This document shows positions 8,215 to 17,933 of a stretch of DNA of 64,000 nt, piece after piece. The notes beneath the pieces are model-generated. The model was not told the origin of the DNA and made no database searches. It worked only from the letters and a program-made list of their open reading frames with translations. This DNA is from Streptomyces sp. PsTaAH-137 (GTDB lineage: Bacteria; Actinomycetota; Actinomycetes; Streptomycetales; Streptomycetaceae): NCBI RefSeq assembly GCF_003259365.1, contig NZ_QLLY01000028.1, forward strand, positions 1 through 64,000, in the 5' to 3' direction. Both the position numbers and the translations under genes were made by a program. Each line of letters begins with the position of its first letter. Position 1 is the first letter of the stretch.

Positions 8215-9042
8215 GTGACCCGCCGCTCCACCCGCAACCGGCTCACCGCCGACACGGCCCTGGTTCTCGTCCTCGTCGCCTTCGGGCTGCCGCTCGCCTG
8301 GGTGGTCCTGTCCTCGCTCGACGCGGACGCCAACCTGCGGGTGAAGTGGCCCGCGCACGCCACGTATCGCAACTTCGACGCCGTCCTCACCCCGGACATC
8401 ACCTTCACGCCGCTGCTCAACAGCCTGATCCTGTGCGGCGGAGCGACGGCCCTGACGGTGGCGTGCGCGGCGCTCGCCGCGTATCCGCTCTCGCGCTACC
8501 GCTCGCGGCTCAACAACCCCTATCTGACGACCATCCTGTTCGCGACGTGTCTGCCGATCACGGCGGTCATGGTGCCGGTGTACGCGCTGTTCGTGCAGGT
8601 GAACCTGATCGACACGATGGCGGGCACGATCTACTTCTTCGCCGCGTCCCAACTCCCTTTCGCCATCTGGCTGATGAAGAACTTCATGGACGGTGTGCCG
8701 AAGGAGCTGGAGGAGGCGGCCTGGACCGACGGAGCGGGCACCTTCCAGTCCCTGCTGCGGATCGTGCTGCCGCTGATGGGGCCCGGCGTCGCCGTCGTCA
8801 CCGTCTTCTGCTTCGCCATGATGTGGGGGAACTTCTTCGTCCCGTTCATGCTGCTGCTCTCCCCCGACCAGATGCCGGCGTCGGTGAGCATCAACGACTT
8901 CTTCGGCAACCGCGGGACGGTCGTCTACGGTCAGCTCGCCGCGTTCTCGATCATCTACTCGACGCCGGTGATCCTGCTCTACGTCCTGGTGTCGCGGCGG
9001 TTCGGCGGCGGCTTCGCGCTCGGCGGCGCGGTGAAGGGATGA
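8215..9042 (+). CDS. Sugar ABC transporter permease (MalG type)
   Basis: A 275-residue permease, partner of the preceding gene, with about six membrane helices. The EAA loop reads ELEEAAWTDGAGTFQSLLRI then VLPLMGPG. The GTG start has GGAGG 5 bases upstream, and the gene begins 13 bases after the previous stop, so it is the third gene of the importer operon. Confidence 0.9.
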   Translation: MTRRSTRNRLTADTALVLVLVAFGLPLAWVVLSSLDADANLRVKWPAHATYRNFDAVLTPDITFTPLLNSLILCGGATALTVACAALAAYPLSRYRSRLNNPYLTTILFATCLPITAVMVPVYALFVQVNLIDTMAGTIYFFAASQLPFAIWLMKNFMDGVPKELEEAAWTDGAGTFQSLLRIVLPLMGPGVAVVTVFCFAMMWGNFFVPFMLLLSPDQMPASVSINDFFGNRGTVVYGQLAAFSIIYSTPVILLYVLVSRRFGGGFALGGAVKG

Positions 9043-9138
9043 TCCCCGTCCGGCGCACCACGCGACACCTGTACGTTCCTACGATATGTTACGGAGGACG
9101 AACGCACCGTAGCCAAGCGGGCGTTCGCCCCCTACTTT

Positions 9139-9846
9139 GTGGCCGTGCAGCACAAGGCTCCGGCGAACCAGCCGACCCCGCCGTTCAACGCCCTCGCCGC
9201 CCGCCGCCTCCGTGAGGCGCTGGGCATGGCCCCGGGCCATGTCGCCTACGGGATGCGCGCCTCCTACGGGCTGGCGCACATCACCCCCGAGACCATCATC
9301 GCCTGGGAGCACGGCGACGCGACCCCGACGGCCGGTGAACTGACCGCGCTGGCCGGGGCGTTGTGGTGCTCCCCGGGTGAACTCATCGGCGCGCCACGCA
9401 CGCTGCGGGAGCACCGGCTCGCGCTCGGGCTCGCCCCGGAGGACGTGGCGCGGTTCGTGGGCCTGGAGATCCACTCGTATCTGCGGATGGAGGAGACGGG
9501 CGACTGGCGGGGCAATGAGCGGCAGTCGTCGGCGCTGGCCGAGGTGCTGCGGCTGGCCCCACGCGCCTTCGCGACGGTCACCGGGCGGGACGGGCAGCTG
9601 GCGGAGCTGCTGCGCCGGGCGGCGACGACGCGCTGGCAGGCGTACACCAAGCCGCTGAGCCGGCTGATCCCCGTCACCAGGCGGGAGCTGGAGGACGTGC
9701 TGCACGAGATGCACCTGGAGTACCAGGCGCTGATGGCCGCGACGCTGAGCTGGGGCGGCGGTGCCTCGGCCGGGTCGGGGGACGCCGGGCGGGACTTCAT
9801 GGAGCGGATCCTGGACGAGTTCTGGTCCAGGATCCGCCATCCGTGA
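9139..9846 (+). CDS. XRE-like helix-turn-helix protein with two HTH repeats
   Basis: A 235-residue regulator. Two Cro/XRE-type helix-turn-helix units are visible: about residues 19-75 (LREALGMAPGHVAYGM through TIIAWEHGDATP) and about 88-140 (LREHRLALGLAPEDVARFVG through LRMEETGDWRG). The C-terminal half has no motif I recognise. Similar proteins are common in Streptomyces, but no function or target is known to me. The start is GTG 9139 or GTG 9145; neither has a clear ribosome site. Location after the sugar importer does not prove it regulates it. Convergent with pfkA, with an 11-base gap. Confidence 0.72.
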   Translation: MAVQHKAPANQPTPPFNALAARRLREALGMAPGHVAYGMRASYGLAHITPETIIAWEHGDATPTAGELTALAGALWCSPGELIGAPRTLREHRLALGLAPEDVARFVGLEIHSYLRMEETGDWRGNERQSSALAEVLRLAPRAFATVTGRDGQLAELLRRAATTRWQAYTKPLSRLIPVTRRELEDVLHEMHLEYQALMAATLSWGGGASAGSGDAGRDFMERILDEFWSRIRHP

Positions 9847-9857
9847 GCGCAGGCGCC

Positions 9858-10883
9858 CTAGAAGACCGACTCGGCCTCGTCCATCCGGTCCTTCGGCACC
9901 GTCTTCAGCTCGGTGACGGCCTCGGCGAGCGGCACCATCGTGATGTCGGTGCCGCGCAGCGCGGTCATCCGGCCGTAGTCGGCGCGGTGCGCGGCCTCCA
10001 CGGCGTGCCAGCCGAAGCGGGTGGCGAGCACGCGGTCGTACGCGGTCGGGGTGCCGCCGCGCTGCACGTGGCCGAGGATGACCGGGCGGGCCTCCTTGCC
10101 GAGGCGCGACTCCAGCTCGTAGGCGAGCGCGGTGCCGATGCCCTGGAAGCGCTCGTGGCCGAACTGGTCGATGGCGCCCTTGCCGTAGTCCATCGTGCCG
10201 TCCTGCGGGTGCGCGCCCTCGGCGACGCAGATGACGGCGAACTTCTTGCCGCGCGAGAACCGCTCCTCGACCATCTTGACCAGGTCGGCCGGGTCGAAGG
10301 GGCGCTCGGGCAGGCAGATGCCGTGGGCGCCGCCGGCCATGCCGGACTCCAGCGCGATCCAGCCCGCGTGCCGGCCCATGACCTCGACGACCATGACGCG
10401 CTGGTGGGACTCGGCGGTGGTCTTGAGGCGGTCCATCGCCTCCGTCGCGACGCCGACGGCCGTGTCGAAGCCGAAGGTGCGGTCGGTGGACGAGATGTCG
10501 TTGTCGATCGTCTTCGGGACGCCGATCACCGGGACGCCCGCGTCGGAGAGCATCCGGGCGGCGGTCAGCGTGCCCTCGCCGCCGATGGGGATGAGCGCGT
10601 CGAGGCTGCTCTTGTCCATCAGCTCCTTGGCGTTGTCACACGCCGCGCGGAAGCGGTCGCGCTCCAGCCGGGACGAGCCGAGGATGGTGCCGCCGCGGGC
10701 CAGGATGCCGCTGACCGCGTTCAGATCCAGCGGGCGGAAGCGGCCGTCGAGCAGGCCCGCGTAACCGTCCTCGAAGCCGATGACCTCGTCTCCGTAGTGC
10801 GTGACGGCTCGGTGCACGACCGAGCGGATCACTGCGTTCAGACCAGGACAGTCGCCGCCTGCGGTGAGAACTCCGATGCGCAT
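9858..10883 (-). CDS. pfkA: ATP-dependent 6-phosphofructokinase
   Basis: A 341-residue glycolytic enzyme that phosphorylates fructose 6-phosphate to the 1,6-bisphosphate. It opens with the nucleotide loop GVLTAGGDCPGLNAVIRS and carries GGEGT (101-105) and the catalytic PKTIDND block. Gly104 is the family marker for ATP rather than pyrophosphate use, while Lys124 is the residue of pyrophosphate enzymes. That mix is characteristic of actinomycete ATP-PFKs (group III). The start at 10883 has AGGAG upstream; a longer frame to 11003 lacks support. It is divergent from pta with pyk nearby, matching the SCO5426 neighbourhood as I remember it. Confidence 0.95.
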   Translation of the reverse strand: MRIGVLTAGGDCPGLNAVIRSVVHRAVTHYGDEVIGFEDGYAGLLDGRFRPLDLNAVSGILARGGTILGSSRLERDRFRAACDNAKELMDKSSLDALIPIGGEGTLTAARMLSDAGVPVIGVPKTIDNDISSTDRTFGFDTAVGVATEAMDRLKTTAESHQRVMVVEVMGRHAGWIALESGMAGGAHGICLPERPFDPADLVKMVEERFSRGKKFAVICVAEGAHPQDGTMDYGKGAIDQFGHERFQGIGTALAYELESRLGKEARPVILGHVQRGGTPTAYDRVLATRFGWHAVEAAHRADYGRMTALRGTDITMVPLAEAVTELKTVPKDRMDEAESVF

Positions 10884-11160
10884 CGTGCTGTGTCTCCTGC
10901 TCGCTTCCGGTTCGTCTGAGCCACTGCGATTCTTCCACGCTCCGCGGGACAACGCGTTCGCGCAGCCGTACGAGAGGCGGTTCGGCACTCCTGAGTCGGG
11001 CACTGAGACCCTGATACCGAGGCCCTTTGTCCGGCGGGCGGCCTAGCCATCCCCGGAGGTATTGTCAAGAGGGCACAGCTATCGATATGGCCATTTCTGG
11101 CTCCGGGTGAGGACCCTCCGGTCCTGCTCAGGGGCCCTGTGGAGGGAACGGAGAGCCCGC

Positions 11161-13251
11161 GTGACGCGCAGCGTGTACGTGACCGGTATCGACCGGGGCG
11201 ACGGCCGGCAGGTCGTCGAGCTGGGAGTCATGGAGCTGCTGACGCGGCAGGTCGACCGGGTGGGTGTCTTCCGTCCGCTGGTCCACGACGGCCCGGACCG
11301 GCTCTTCGATCTGCTGCGGGCCCGCTACCGGCTCTCGCAGGACCCGGCGAGCGTCTACGGGATGGACTACGCCGAGGCGTCCACGCTCCAGGCCGAGCAG
11401 GGCACCGACGAGCTGGTGTCGCTGCTGGTCGACCGGTTCCACGCGGTGACCCGGGACTACGACGTCGTCCTGGTGCTCGGCACCGACTTCGCCGACACCC
11501 AGCTCCCCGACGAGCTGGCGCTCAACGCCCGGCTCGCGAACGAGTTCGGCGCGTCGGTGATCCCGGTGGTCGGCGGCAAGAAGCAGACCGCCGAATCGGT
11601 GCGCGCCGAGGTGCGCAACGCCTTCCGCGCCTACGACGGCCTGGGCTGCGACGTCCTGGCGATGGTCGCCAACCGGGTCCGCCCCGAGGACCGCGACGAG
11701 ATCGACGAGCGGCTCGGCAACCGGCTTCCGGTGCCCTGTTACGTGCTGCCCGACGAGGCCGCGCTCTCCGCGCCGACCGTCGCCCAGATCACCCACGCGC
11801 TCGGCGGCACGGTGCTGCTCGGCGACTACTCGGGCCTGGCCAGGGACGCCCTGGACTTCGTCTTCGGCGGCGCGATGCTGCCGAACTTCCTGAACGCGCT
11901 GACCCCGGGCTGCCTGGTCGTCACCCCCGGGGACCGGGCGGACCTGGTGGTCGGCTCGCTGGCCGCGCACAGTGCGGGCACGCCGCCGATCGCCGGGGTG
12001 CTGCTGACCCTGGACGAGCGGCCGGGCGAGGAGATCCTGAAGCTGGCCGACCGGCTCGCGCCCGGCACCCCGGTGGTCGCCGTGGCCGGCGGCTCCTTCC
12101 CCACCGCGGCCGAACTCTTCGCGCTGGAGGGGAAGCTGAACGCGGCGACGCCCCGCAAGGCGGAGACCGCCCTCGGCCTGTTCGAGCGCCATGTCGACAC
12201 GGCCGGTCTGCTGCGCACCATCCAGGCGCCCTCCTCCGACCGGCTGACGCCGATGATGTTCGAGCACAAGCTCCTCGAACAGGCCCGCTCGGACAAGCGG
12301 CGCGTCGTGCTGCCCGAGGGTACCGAGGAGCGGGTGCTGCGCGCGGCGGACGTGCTGCTGCGCCGCGGCGTCTGCGACCTGACGCTGCTCGGCCCGGTCG
12401 AGCAGATCCGCAAGCGGGCCGCCGACCTCGGGGTGGACCTGGCCGACAGCGAGCTGATCGACCCGGCCACCTCCGAACTGCGGGACCGTTTCGCCCAGGA
12501 GTACGCGCAGCTGCGCGCCCACAAGGGAGTCACCGTCGAGCTGGCGCACGACGTCGTGGCCGACGTGAACTACTTCGGCACGCTGATGGTCCAGGAGGGC
12601 CTGGCCGACGGCATGGTGTCGGGGTCGGTGCACTCCACGGCCGCCACCATCCGCCCGGCCTTCGAGATCATCAAGACCAAGCCGGACGCCGCGATCGTCT
12701 CCTCCGTCTTCTTCATGTGCCTGGCCGACAAGGTCCTCGTCTACGGCGACTGCGCGGTGAACCCGGACCCGAACGCGCGCCAGCTCGCCGACATCGCCGC
12801 CCAGTCCGCCGCCACCGCCGCCCAGTTCGGCGTGGACCCGCGGATCGCGATGCTGTCGTACTCGACCGGCACCTCCGGCTCCGGCGCCGACGTCGACAAG
12901 GTCCGCGAGGCCACCGAGCTGGTCAAGGAGCAGCACCCCGGTCTGAAGATCGAGGGCCCGATCCAGTACGACGCGGCCGTCGAGCCGTCGGTCGCGGCCA
13001 CCAAGCTGCCCGGCTCCGAGGTCGCCGGGCAGGCGAGCGTGCTGATCTTCCCCGACCTCAACACCGGCAACAACACGTACAAGGCCGTGCAGCGCTCGGC
13101 CGGCGCGATCGCCGTCGGCCCGGTCCTCCAGGGACTGCGCAAGCCGGTCAACGACCTGTCCCGCGGCGCGCTCGTGCAGGACATCGTCAACACGGTCGTC
13201 ATCACGGCGATCCAGGCCCAGACCCCCACCGAAAAGGCATCCGCCCAGTGA
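11161..13251 (+). CDS. pta: Phosphate acetyltransferase
   Basis: A 696-residue enzyme interconverting acetyl-CoA and acetyl phosphate, the long Pta form. The N-terminal part (about 1-200) is a P-loop-like DUF/CobQ-type domain (SVYVTGIDRGDGRQVVELG), the middle a DRTGG-type regulatory domain, and the last ~325 residues the PTA_PTB catalytic domain (RVVLPEGTEERVLRAA, GLADGMVSGSVHSTA, YSTGTSGSGADVDKV). The GTG at 11161 has GGAG 7 bases upstream; an ATG 99 bases earlier has no support. The stop overlaps ackA as GTGA, so the acetate pathway is one operon. Confidence 0.95.
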   Translation: MTRSVYVTGIDRGDGRQVVELGVMELLTRQVDRVGVFRPLVHDGPDRLFDLLRARYRLSQDPASVYGMDYAEASTLQAEQGTDELVSLLVDRFHAVTRDYDVVLVLGTDFADTQLPDELALNARLANEFGASVIPVVGGKKQTAESVRAEVRNAFRAYDGLGCDVLAMVANRVRPEDRDEIDERLGNRLPVPCYVLPDEAALSAPTVAQITHALGGTVLLGDYSGLARDALDFVFGGAMLPNFLNALTPGCLVVTPGDRADLVVGSLAAHSAGTPPIAGVLLTLDERPGEEILKLADRLAPGTPVVAVAGGSFPTAAELFALEGKLNAATPRKAETALGLFERHVDTAGLLRTIQAPSSDRLTPMMFEHKLLEQARSDKRRVVLPEGTEERVLRAADVLLRRGVCDLTLLGPVEQIRKRAADLGVDLADSELIDPATSELRDRFAQEYAQLRAHKGVTVELAHDVVADVNYFGTLMVQEGLADGMVSGSVHSTAATIRPAFEIIKTKPDAAIVSSVFFMCLADKVLVYGDCAVNPDPNARQLADIAAQSAATAAQFGVDPRIAMLSYSTGTSGSGADVDKVREATELVKEQHPGLKIEGPIQYDAAVEPSVAATKLPGSEVAGQASVLIFPDLNTGNNTYKAVQRSAGAIAVGPVLQGLRKPVNDLSRGALVQDIVNTVVITAIQAQTPTEKASAQ

Positions 13252-14483
13252 CAGCCCAGTCGTCCCCCACCCGCGTTCTCGTCCTGAACTCCGGCTCGTC
13301 GTCGGTGAAGTACCAGCTCCTCGACATGGCGACCCATGAACGGCTCGCGGTCGGCCTGGTCGAGCGGATCGGCGAGGAGACCTCCCGTCTCAAGCACACC
13401 CCGCTGGCCCGCGGCGGTGACGCCCGCGAGCAGAACCGCAGAATCGAGGACCACGCCGAGGCGCTGAGCGCGGTCGCCGACGAGCTGGCGGCGGACGGGC
13501 TCGGCCTGGACTCCCCCGAGCTGGCCGCGATCGGTCACCGGGTCGTGCACGGCGGCCTGAAGTTCACCGAGCCGACGGTCGTCGACGACGCCGTGCTGGC
13601 CGAGATCGAGCGGCTCATCCCGGTGGCGCCGCTGCACAACCCGGCGAACCTGACCGGTATCCGTACGGCGACGGAGCTGCGCCCGGACCTGCCGCAGGTG
13701 GCCGTCTTCGACACGGCGTTCCACACGACGATGCCGGAGTCGGCGGCGCGCTACGCGATCGACGTGGCCACCGCCGACGAGCACCGGGTGCGCCGCTACG
13801 GCTTCCACGGCACGTCGCACGCGTACGTCTCGCGCAAGACGGCCGAGCTGCTCGGCAAGGACCCGTCCGAGGTCAACCTGATCGTGCTGCACCTGGGCAA
13901 CGGCGCCTCGGCGTCGGCCGTGCGCGGCGGGGAGTGCGTGGACACCTCCATGGGGCTCACCCCGCTGGAGGGCCTGGTGATGGGGACCCGTTCAGGAGAC
14001 GTCGACCCGGCCGTCATCTTCCATCTGATGCGGGTGGGCAAGATGTCCCCGGACGAGATCGACATCCTGCTGAACCAGCGGTCGGGTCTGGTCGGGCTGT
14101 GCGGCGACAACGACATGCGGGAGATCCGCCGCAGGATCGACGAGGGCGACGAGGCCGCGCGGCTCGCTTTCGACATCTACATCCACCGCCTGAAGAAGTA
14201 CATCGGCGCGTACTACGCGGTGCTCGGCCGGGTGGACGCGATCGCCTTCACGGCGGGGGTCGGTGAGAACGCGGCGCCGGTGCGCGAAGCTGCGGTGGCC
14301 GGTCTGGAGGAGCTGGGTCTTGCGGTCGACGGCGAGCTGAATTCCGTACGTTCCGACGAGGCCCGGATCATCTCGCCGGAGTACGCCCGGGTCGCTGTCG
14401 CCGTGGTGCCGACGGACGAGGAGCTGGAGATCGCGCAGCAGACCTACGCGCTCGTCGGGGACGCCCGTGACCGTAACGCCTGA
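13248..14483 (+). CDS. ackA: Acetate kinase
   Basis: A 411-residue enzyme that transfers phosphate from acetyl phosphate to ADP. It has the ASKHA-fold phosphate motif VLVLNSGSSSVKYQLLD at the N terminus, the second signature RYGFHGTSHAYVSRK, and the ATP-binding segments LHLGNGASASAV and FTAGVGENA. The start is the GTG within the pta stop (13248-13250). A much longer open frame running through pta in another phase is a GC-rich shadow. Pyruvate kinase follows 74 bases later. Confidence 0.95.
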   Translation: MTAQSSPTRVLVLNSGSSSVKYQLLDMATHERLAVGLVERIGEETSRLKHTPLARGGDAREQNRRIEDHAEALSAVADELAADGLGLDSPELAAIGHRVVHGGLKFTEPTVVDDAVLAEIERLIPVAPLHNPANLTGIRTATELRPDLPQVAVFDTAFHTTMPESAARYAIDVATADEHRVRRYGFHGTSHAYVSRKTAELLGKDPSEVNLIVLHLGNGASASAVRGGECVDTSMGLTPLEGLVMGTRSGDVDPAVIFHLMRVGKMSPDEIDILLNQRSGLVGLCGDNDMREIRRRIDEGDEAARLAFDIYIHRLKKYIGAYYAVLGRVDAIAFTAGVGENAAPVREAAVAGLEELGLAVDGELNSVRSDEARIISPEYARVAVAVVPTDEELEIAQQTYALVGDARDRNA

Positions 14484-14557
14484 GCGCACCGCCGCCCATT
14501 TGTAGATTCCGCCAGACGGAATATTCCGTAGCGAAACAAACCGATAGGATCGCCCCC

Positions 14558-15982
14558 ATGCGCCGTTCCAAAATCGTCTGCACGCTGGGCCCCGCCGTCG
14601 ACTCCGAAGAGCAGCTCGTCTCGCTGATCGAGGCCGGCATGAGCGTGGCCCGCTTCAACTTCAGCCACGGCACGCACGCCGAACACCAGGGTCGCTACGA
14701 CCGTGTTCGCGCCGCCGCCGCGAAGACCGGCCGCGCCGTGGGTGTCCTCGCCGACCTCCAGGGCCCCAAGATCCGTCTGGAGACCTTCGCCGAGGGCCCC
14801 GTCGAGCTGGTGCGCGGTGACGAGTTCACCATCACCACCGAGGACGTCCCGGGCGACAAGTCGATCTGCGGCACGACGTACAAGGGGCTGCCGGGCGACG
14901 TCTCGCGCGGTGACCAGGTCCTGATCAACGACGGCAACGTCGAGCTCAAGGTGATGGACGTCGAGGGCCCGCGGGTCAAGACGATCGTCATCGAGGGCGG
15001 TGTCATCTCCGACCACAAGGGCATCAACCTGCCCGGCGCGGCCGTCAACGTCCCGGCCCTGTCCGAGAAGGACATCGAGGACCTGCGCTTCGCCCTGCGG
15101 ATGGGCTGCGACATGGTCGCCCTGTCCTTCGTGCGCGACGCCAACGACGTCAAGGACGTCCACAAGGTGATGGACGAGGAGGGCCGCCGGGTCCCCGTCA
15201 TCGCCAAGGTGGAGAAGCCGCAGGCCGTCGCCAACATGGAGGGCGTCGTCGCGGCGTTCGACGCGGTGATGGTGGCCCGTGGCGACCTCGCCGTCGAGTA
15301 CCCGCTCGAGAAGGTCCCGATGGTGCAGAAGCGCCTCGTGGAGATGTGCCGCCGCAACGCCAAGCCGGTGATCGTCGCGACCCAGATGATGGAGTCGATG
15401 ATCACCAACTCGCGCCCGACCCGCGCCGAGGCCTCCGACGTGGCGAACGCGATCCTGGACGGCGCCGACGCGGTCATGCTCTCCGCCGAGTCCAGCGTGG
15501 GCGCGTACCCGATCGAGACCGTCAAGACGATGTCGAAGATCGTCCAGGCGGCCGAGGAGGAGCTGCTCTCCAAGGGCCTCCAGCCGCTCGTGCCGGGCAA
15601 GAAGCCGCGCACGCAGGGCGGTTCGGTCGCCCGCGCCGCCTGTGAGATCGCGGACTTCCTGGACGGCAAGGCGCTGGTCGCCTTCACCCAGTCCGGCGAC
15701 ACCGCCCGCCGGCTGTCGCGCTACCGCGTCTGCCAGCCGATCCTGGCCTTCACCACGGACGAGGCCACGCGCAACCAGCTGTCGCTGACCTGGGGTGTGG
15801 AGACGTACGTCGTCCCGCACGTGGACTCCACCGACGCCATGGTCGACCTGGTCGACGCCGAGCTGGTGAAGCTCTCCCGCTTCAACGACGGCGACACCGT
15901 GGTCATCACCGCCGGTTCGCCCCCCGGCGTCCCCGGCACCACGAACATGGTCCGGGTGCACCAGCTGGGCGGCGGCAAGTAG
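14558..15982 (+). CDS. pyk: Pyruvate kinase
   Basis: A 474-residue glycolytic enzyme converting phosphoenolpyruvate and ADP to pyruvate and ATP. It begins MRRSKIVCTLGPAV, carries GMSVARFNFSHG and the active-site signature with the catalytic lysine (VIAKVEKPQAV), and MVARGDLAVEYP with VATQMMESM. The C-terminal regulatory domain is complete. It probably has its own promoter in the 74-base gap after ackA. A strong terminator follows. Streptomyces usually have two pyk genes; this context matches the one beside pta-ackA. Confidence 0.96.
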   Translation: MRRSKIVCTLGPAVDSEEQLVSLIEAGMSVARFNFSHGTHAEHQGRYDRVRAAAAKTGRAVGVLADLQGPKIRLETFAEGPVELVRGDEFTITTEDVPGDKSICGTTYKGLPGDVSRGDQVLINDGNVELKVMDVEGPRVKTIVIEGGVISDHKGINLPGAAVNVPALSEKDIEDLRFALRMGCDMVALSFVRDANDVKDVHKVMDEEGRRVPVIAKVEKPQAVANMEGVVAAFDAVMVARGDLAVEYPLEKVPMVQKRLVEMCRRNAKPVIVATQMMESMITNSRPTRAEASDVANAILDGADAVMLSAESSVGAYPIETVKTMSKIVQAAEEELLSKGLQPLVPGKKPRTQGGSVARAACEIADFLDGKALVAFTQSGDTARRLSRYRVCQPILAFTTDEATRNQLSLTWGVETYVVPHVDSTDAMVDLVDAELVKLSRFNDGDTVVITAGSPPGVPGTTNMVRVHQLGGGK

Positions 15983-16005
15983 CCTCACCCCCCGCACCAC
16001 GCACC

Positions 16006-16040
16006 GAGGGCGCCCCCTGTACGAGACAGGGGGCGCCCTC
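16006..16040 (+). terminator. Terminator after pyk
   Basis: A perfect 15-bp stem (16006-16020 with 16026-16040) with a 5-base loop, followed by GTTTCTT, 24 bases after the pyk stop. It also lies 47 bases beyond the stop of the convergent minus-strand gene, so it may serve both directions. Confidence 0.92.
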
Positions 16041-16087
16041 GTTTCTTGCGCGGCTCCCGGAGGGGTCTGGCGTGCTTCCGGGTACGG

Positions 16088-17368
16088 TCAGCTGTCCTCG
16101 ACCGTGGTGTGCAGCCCGGGGACGTGCAGGGTGCCGCCGAACTGTGCGGCCTGCGTGACCTTCACGTTGGTGAAGTACAGGATCGGCAGGTTGATCGGCG
16201 GCGGGTTGTCGGCGTTGAACGTCATGGGGATGAGCCCGAGCAGATTGCCCGACAGCTCCTCCGTGTACATGATCGTCTTGCCGTCGCGGATCGTGGACGT
16301 GGAGCCCTTGTCCGCGCGGATGTGGAAGTACTTCCCGTTCGGCCCCGAGGCGATCTGGTGCAGATCACCGATGTCGGTGCCGTTGGAGATGACGTACTTC
16401 ATGACCCGCTTGGTGCTGCCGTCGGCCATCCGGACGTCGACCAGGCCCTTGTAGTCCGCGCCCTTGAGCAGGAGCGAGCTGGCCTGGAGCTTCCAGGTGG
16501 AGTTCGGGAGCTGGGCGGGCGTGTCCTCGTTGGCACCCGCCTTGGTGGTCGCCGCCTCGCAGTCGTCCGGCAGCTCGGTGGAGCTCGGCGACGGAGTGGC
16601 CGAAGAGGCGTCCTCCAGGGCCTTGGCGGCCTTGTCGGTGGCCTTGTCGGCCTCGCTCTCGGCGCCCTTGACCGCGTCGCCGGCCTTGTCGGTCGTGTCC
16701 TTGACCGTGTCGCCCAGCTTGTCGGTCGTGTCCTTCACCGCGTCGCCGGCGCTCTCGGTGGTCTTGCTCGCCGAGGCGGACGGGCTCGGGGTCGGGCTGG
16801 CCGACTCCTTGTCCTTCGGGGTGAAGAGGTCCTTGAGCGCGTCACCGACGCCCAGCGGGTCGAGCGGGTTCTTGGTCTCCGACGCGGAGGGCGACGGGGT
16901 GGCCGTGTCCTCGCTCTTGGAGCCGGAGTCCGAGGACGACGAGGAGCCGGTGGCCCCCTTGTCCGCGGAGGCGGAGGGCGACGGGGTCGGCTCCGCCTTG
17001 TCGTCCGACGTGTCGTCCTTGGACTTGTCGGCGTCGTCGGTGGCCTTGGACTCCGATGCCGACGGCGACGGCGTCGCCTCCGTGGTGTCCTTGCCGTCCT
17101 TCGCGTCCTGCTGCGCCTCGACCGCGTCCGCGCACGCCTTGTAGTCGTCCGCGGATATCCCGGTGGGGTTGTCCTTGGCCGCGGCGAGCGTGGGCGTCAG
17201 GCCGAAGCCCATGAGGACGGCCGTGGGCATGGCCGCGATGGCTATCGCCTTGCCCGCGGGCATGTGCAGCCTGGTGAACAGATGCTTTCTCGGTGCTGCA
17301 TGCCGCGGCCCGGTTCTCGCACGGGACTCTCCGAGAGAGTCCTCGTGGTGCACCTCGTCAGCCGGCAC
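16088..17368 (-). CDS. Secreted protein with Ser/Thr/Pro/Asp-rich stalk, last gene of the DUF6230/DUF6114 cluster
   Basis: A 426-residue protein of unknown function. About 30 residues precede a hydrophobic export segment (HMPAGKAIAIAAMPTAVLMGFG, about 36-60), which could be a long signal peptide or an anchor. Residues about 75-290 are a low-complexity stalk with four TPSPSAS-type blocks and an amphipathic stretch of DAVKDTTDKLGDTVKDTTDKAG repeats resembling LEA-type coils. The last ~135 residues form a compact, Cys-poor domain (WKLQASSLLLKGADYKG to the end). The GTG at 17366-17368 has GGGAGG 4 bases upstream and overlaps the stop of the DUF6114 gene by 11 bases. Anchoring a globular domain outside the cell is an inference. 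Confidence 0.78.
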   Translation of the reverse strand: MPADEVHHEDSLGESRARTGPRHAAPRKHLFTRLHMPAGKAIAIAAMPTAVLMGFGLTPTLAAAKDNPTGISADDYKACADAVEAQQDAKDGKDTTEATPSPSASESKATDDADKSKDDTSDDKAEPTPSPSASADKGATGSSSSSDSGSKSEDTATPSPSASETKNPLDPLGVGDALKDLFTPKDKESASPTPSPSASASKTTESAGDAVKDTTDKLGDTVKDTTDKAGDAVKGAESEADKATDKAAKALEDASSATPSPSSTELPDDCEAATTKAGANEDTPAQLPNSTWKLQASSLLLKGADYKGLVDVRMADGSTKRVMKYVISNGTDIGDLHQIASGPNGKYFHIRADKGSTSTIRDGKTIMYTEELSGNLLGLIPMTFNADNPPPINLPILYFTNVKVTQAAQFGGTLHVPGLHTTVEDS

Positions 17369-17933
17369 GGTGCCTCCCGTTCGTCCCGTTGTCCGGGCTC
17401 GTCCCTGACTCGTCGTCGTTTGCGCCCGAGACCCGGTAGGTGGCACCCGCGACCGGGGGCGCGACCGGCGCGCCCAGATCGGGCTCCACCGCGTGCTCAC
17501 CGCCCGCCGCGGCTGTCGTCCCGGTCTCCTCGCCAGGCCGTCCCGGCGCCCAGGAGATGCCGAGGGCACCGCCGATCAGGGCGAGCAGGAAGCCGATGAC
17601 GAAACCACCGAAGTTGGAGACCACCAGAGAGACAAGGGCGAGAAGAATCGCCGCCACACCCGCGAACACCCGGGAGTGCGGCTGGAACCACATCGTCAGA
17701 CCGAGCACGACCAGCAGTACGCCGATGATGAGCGATCCCGCGCCCGCCGTCGTCGCCATGCGGATCGTCATGGAGCCGAGCGTCAGGTTCGCGTACGGGA
17801 AGTACATGATCGGGATGCCGCCGAGGATGGCCAGCAGACCACCCCAGAACGGGCGCTGACCGCGCCACCCTCGGAACGATTGGCGCGTGTGATCAAGCTT
17901 GCTGCCCGATCCTGCGTGCGCTTCGGCGCTCAT
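17358..17933 (-). CDS. DUF6114 membrane protein
   Basis: A 191-residue membrane protein. After a ~25-residue hydrophilic start there are four closely spaced hydrophobic segments (FWGGLLAILGGIPIMYFPY, TAGAGSLIIGVLLVVLGLTM, FAGVAAILLALVSLVVSNF, FVIGFLLALIGGALGISW) and a polar C-terminal tail. I recognise it as the DUF6114 family, usually next to DUF6230 genes in Streptomyces; no function is established. The start at 17933 has AGGAG about 9 bases upstream. It is the middle gene of the trio, 156 bases after the DUF6230 gene and overlapping the next one. Confidence 0.82.
   Translation of the reverse strand: MSAEAHAGSGSKLDHTRQSFRGWRGQRPFWGGLLAILGGIPIMYFPYANLTLGSMTIRMATTAGAGSLIIGVLLVVLGLTMWFQPHSRVFAGVAAILLALVSLVVSNFGGFVIGFLLALIGGALGISWAPGRPGEETGTTAAAGGEHAVEPDLGAPVAPPVAGATYRVSGANDDESGTSPDNGTNGRHRAG

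Noticed and set aside
11128..12936. 602-codon minus-strand frame over pta
   Set aside because: Shadow of pta; Gln/His/Val-rich translation without any family features.
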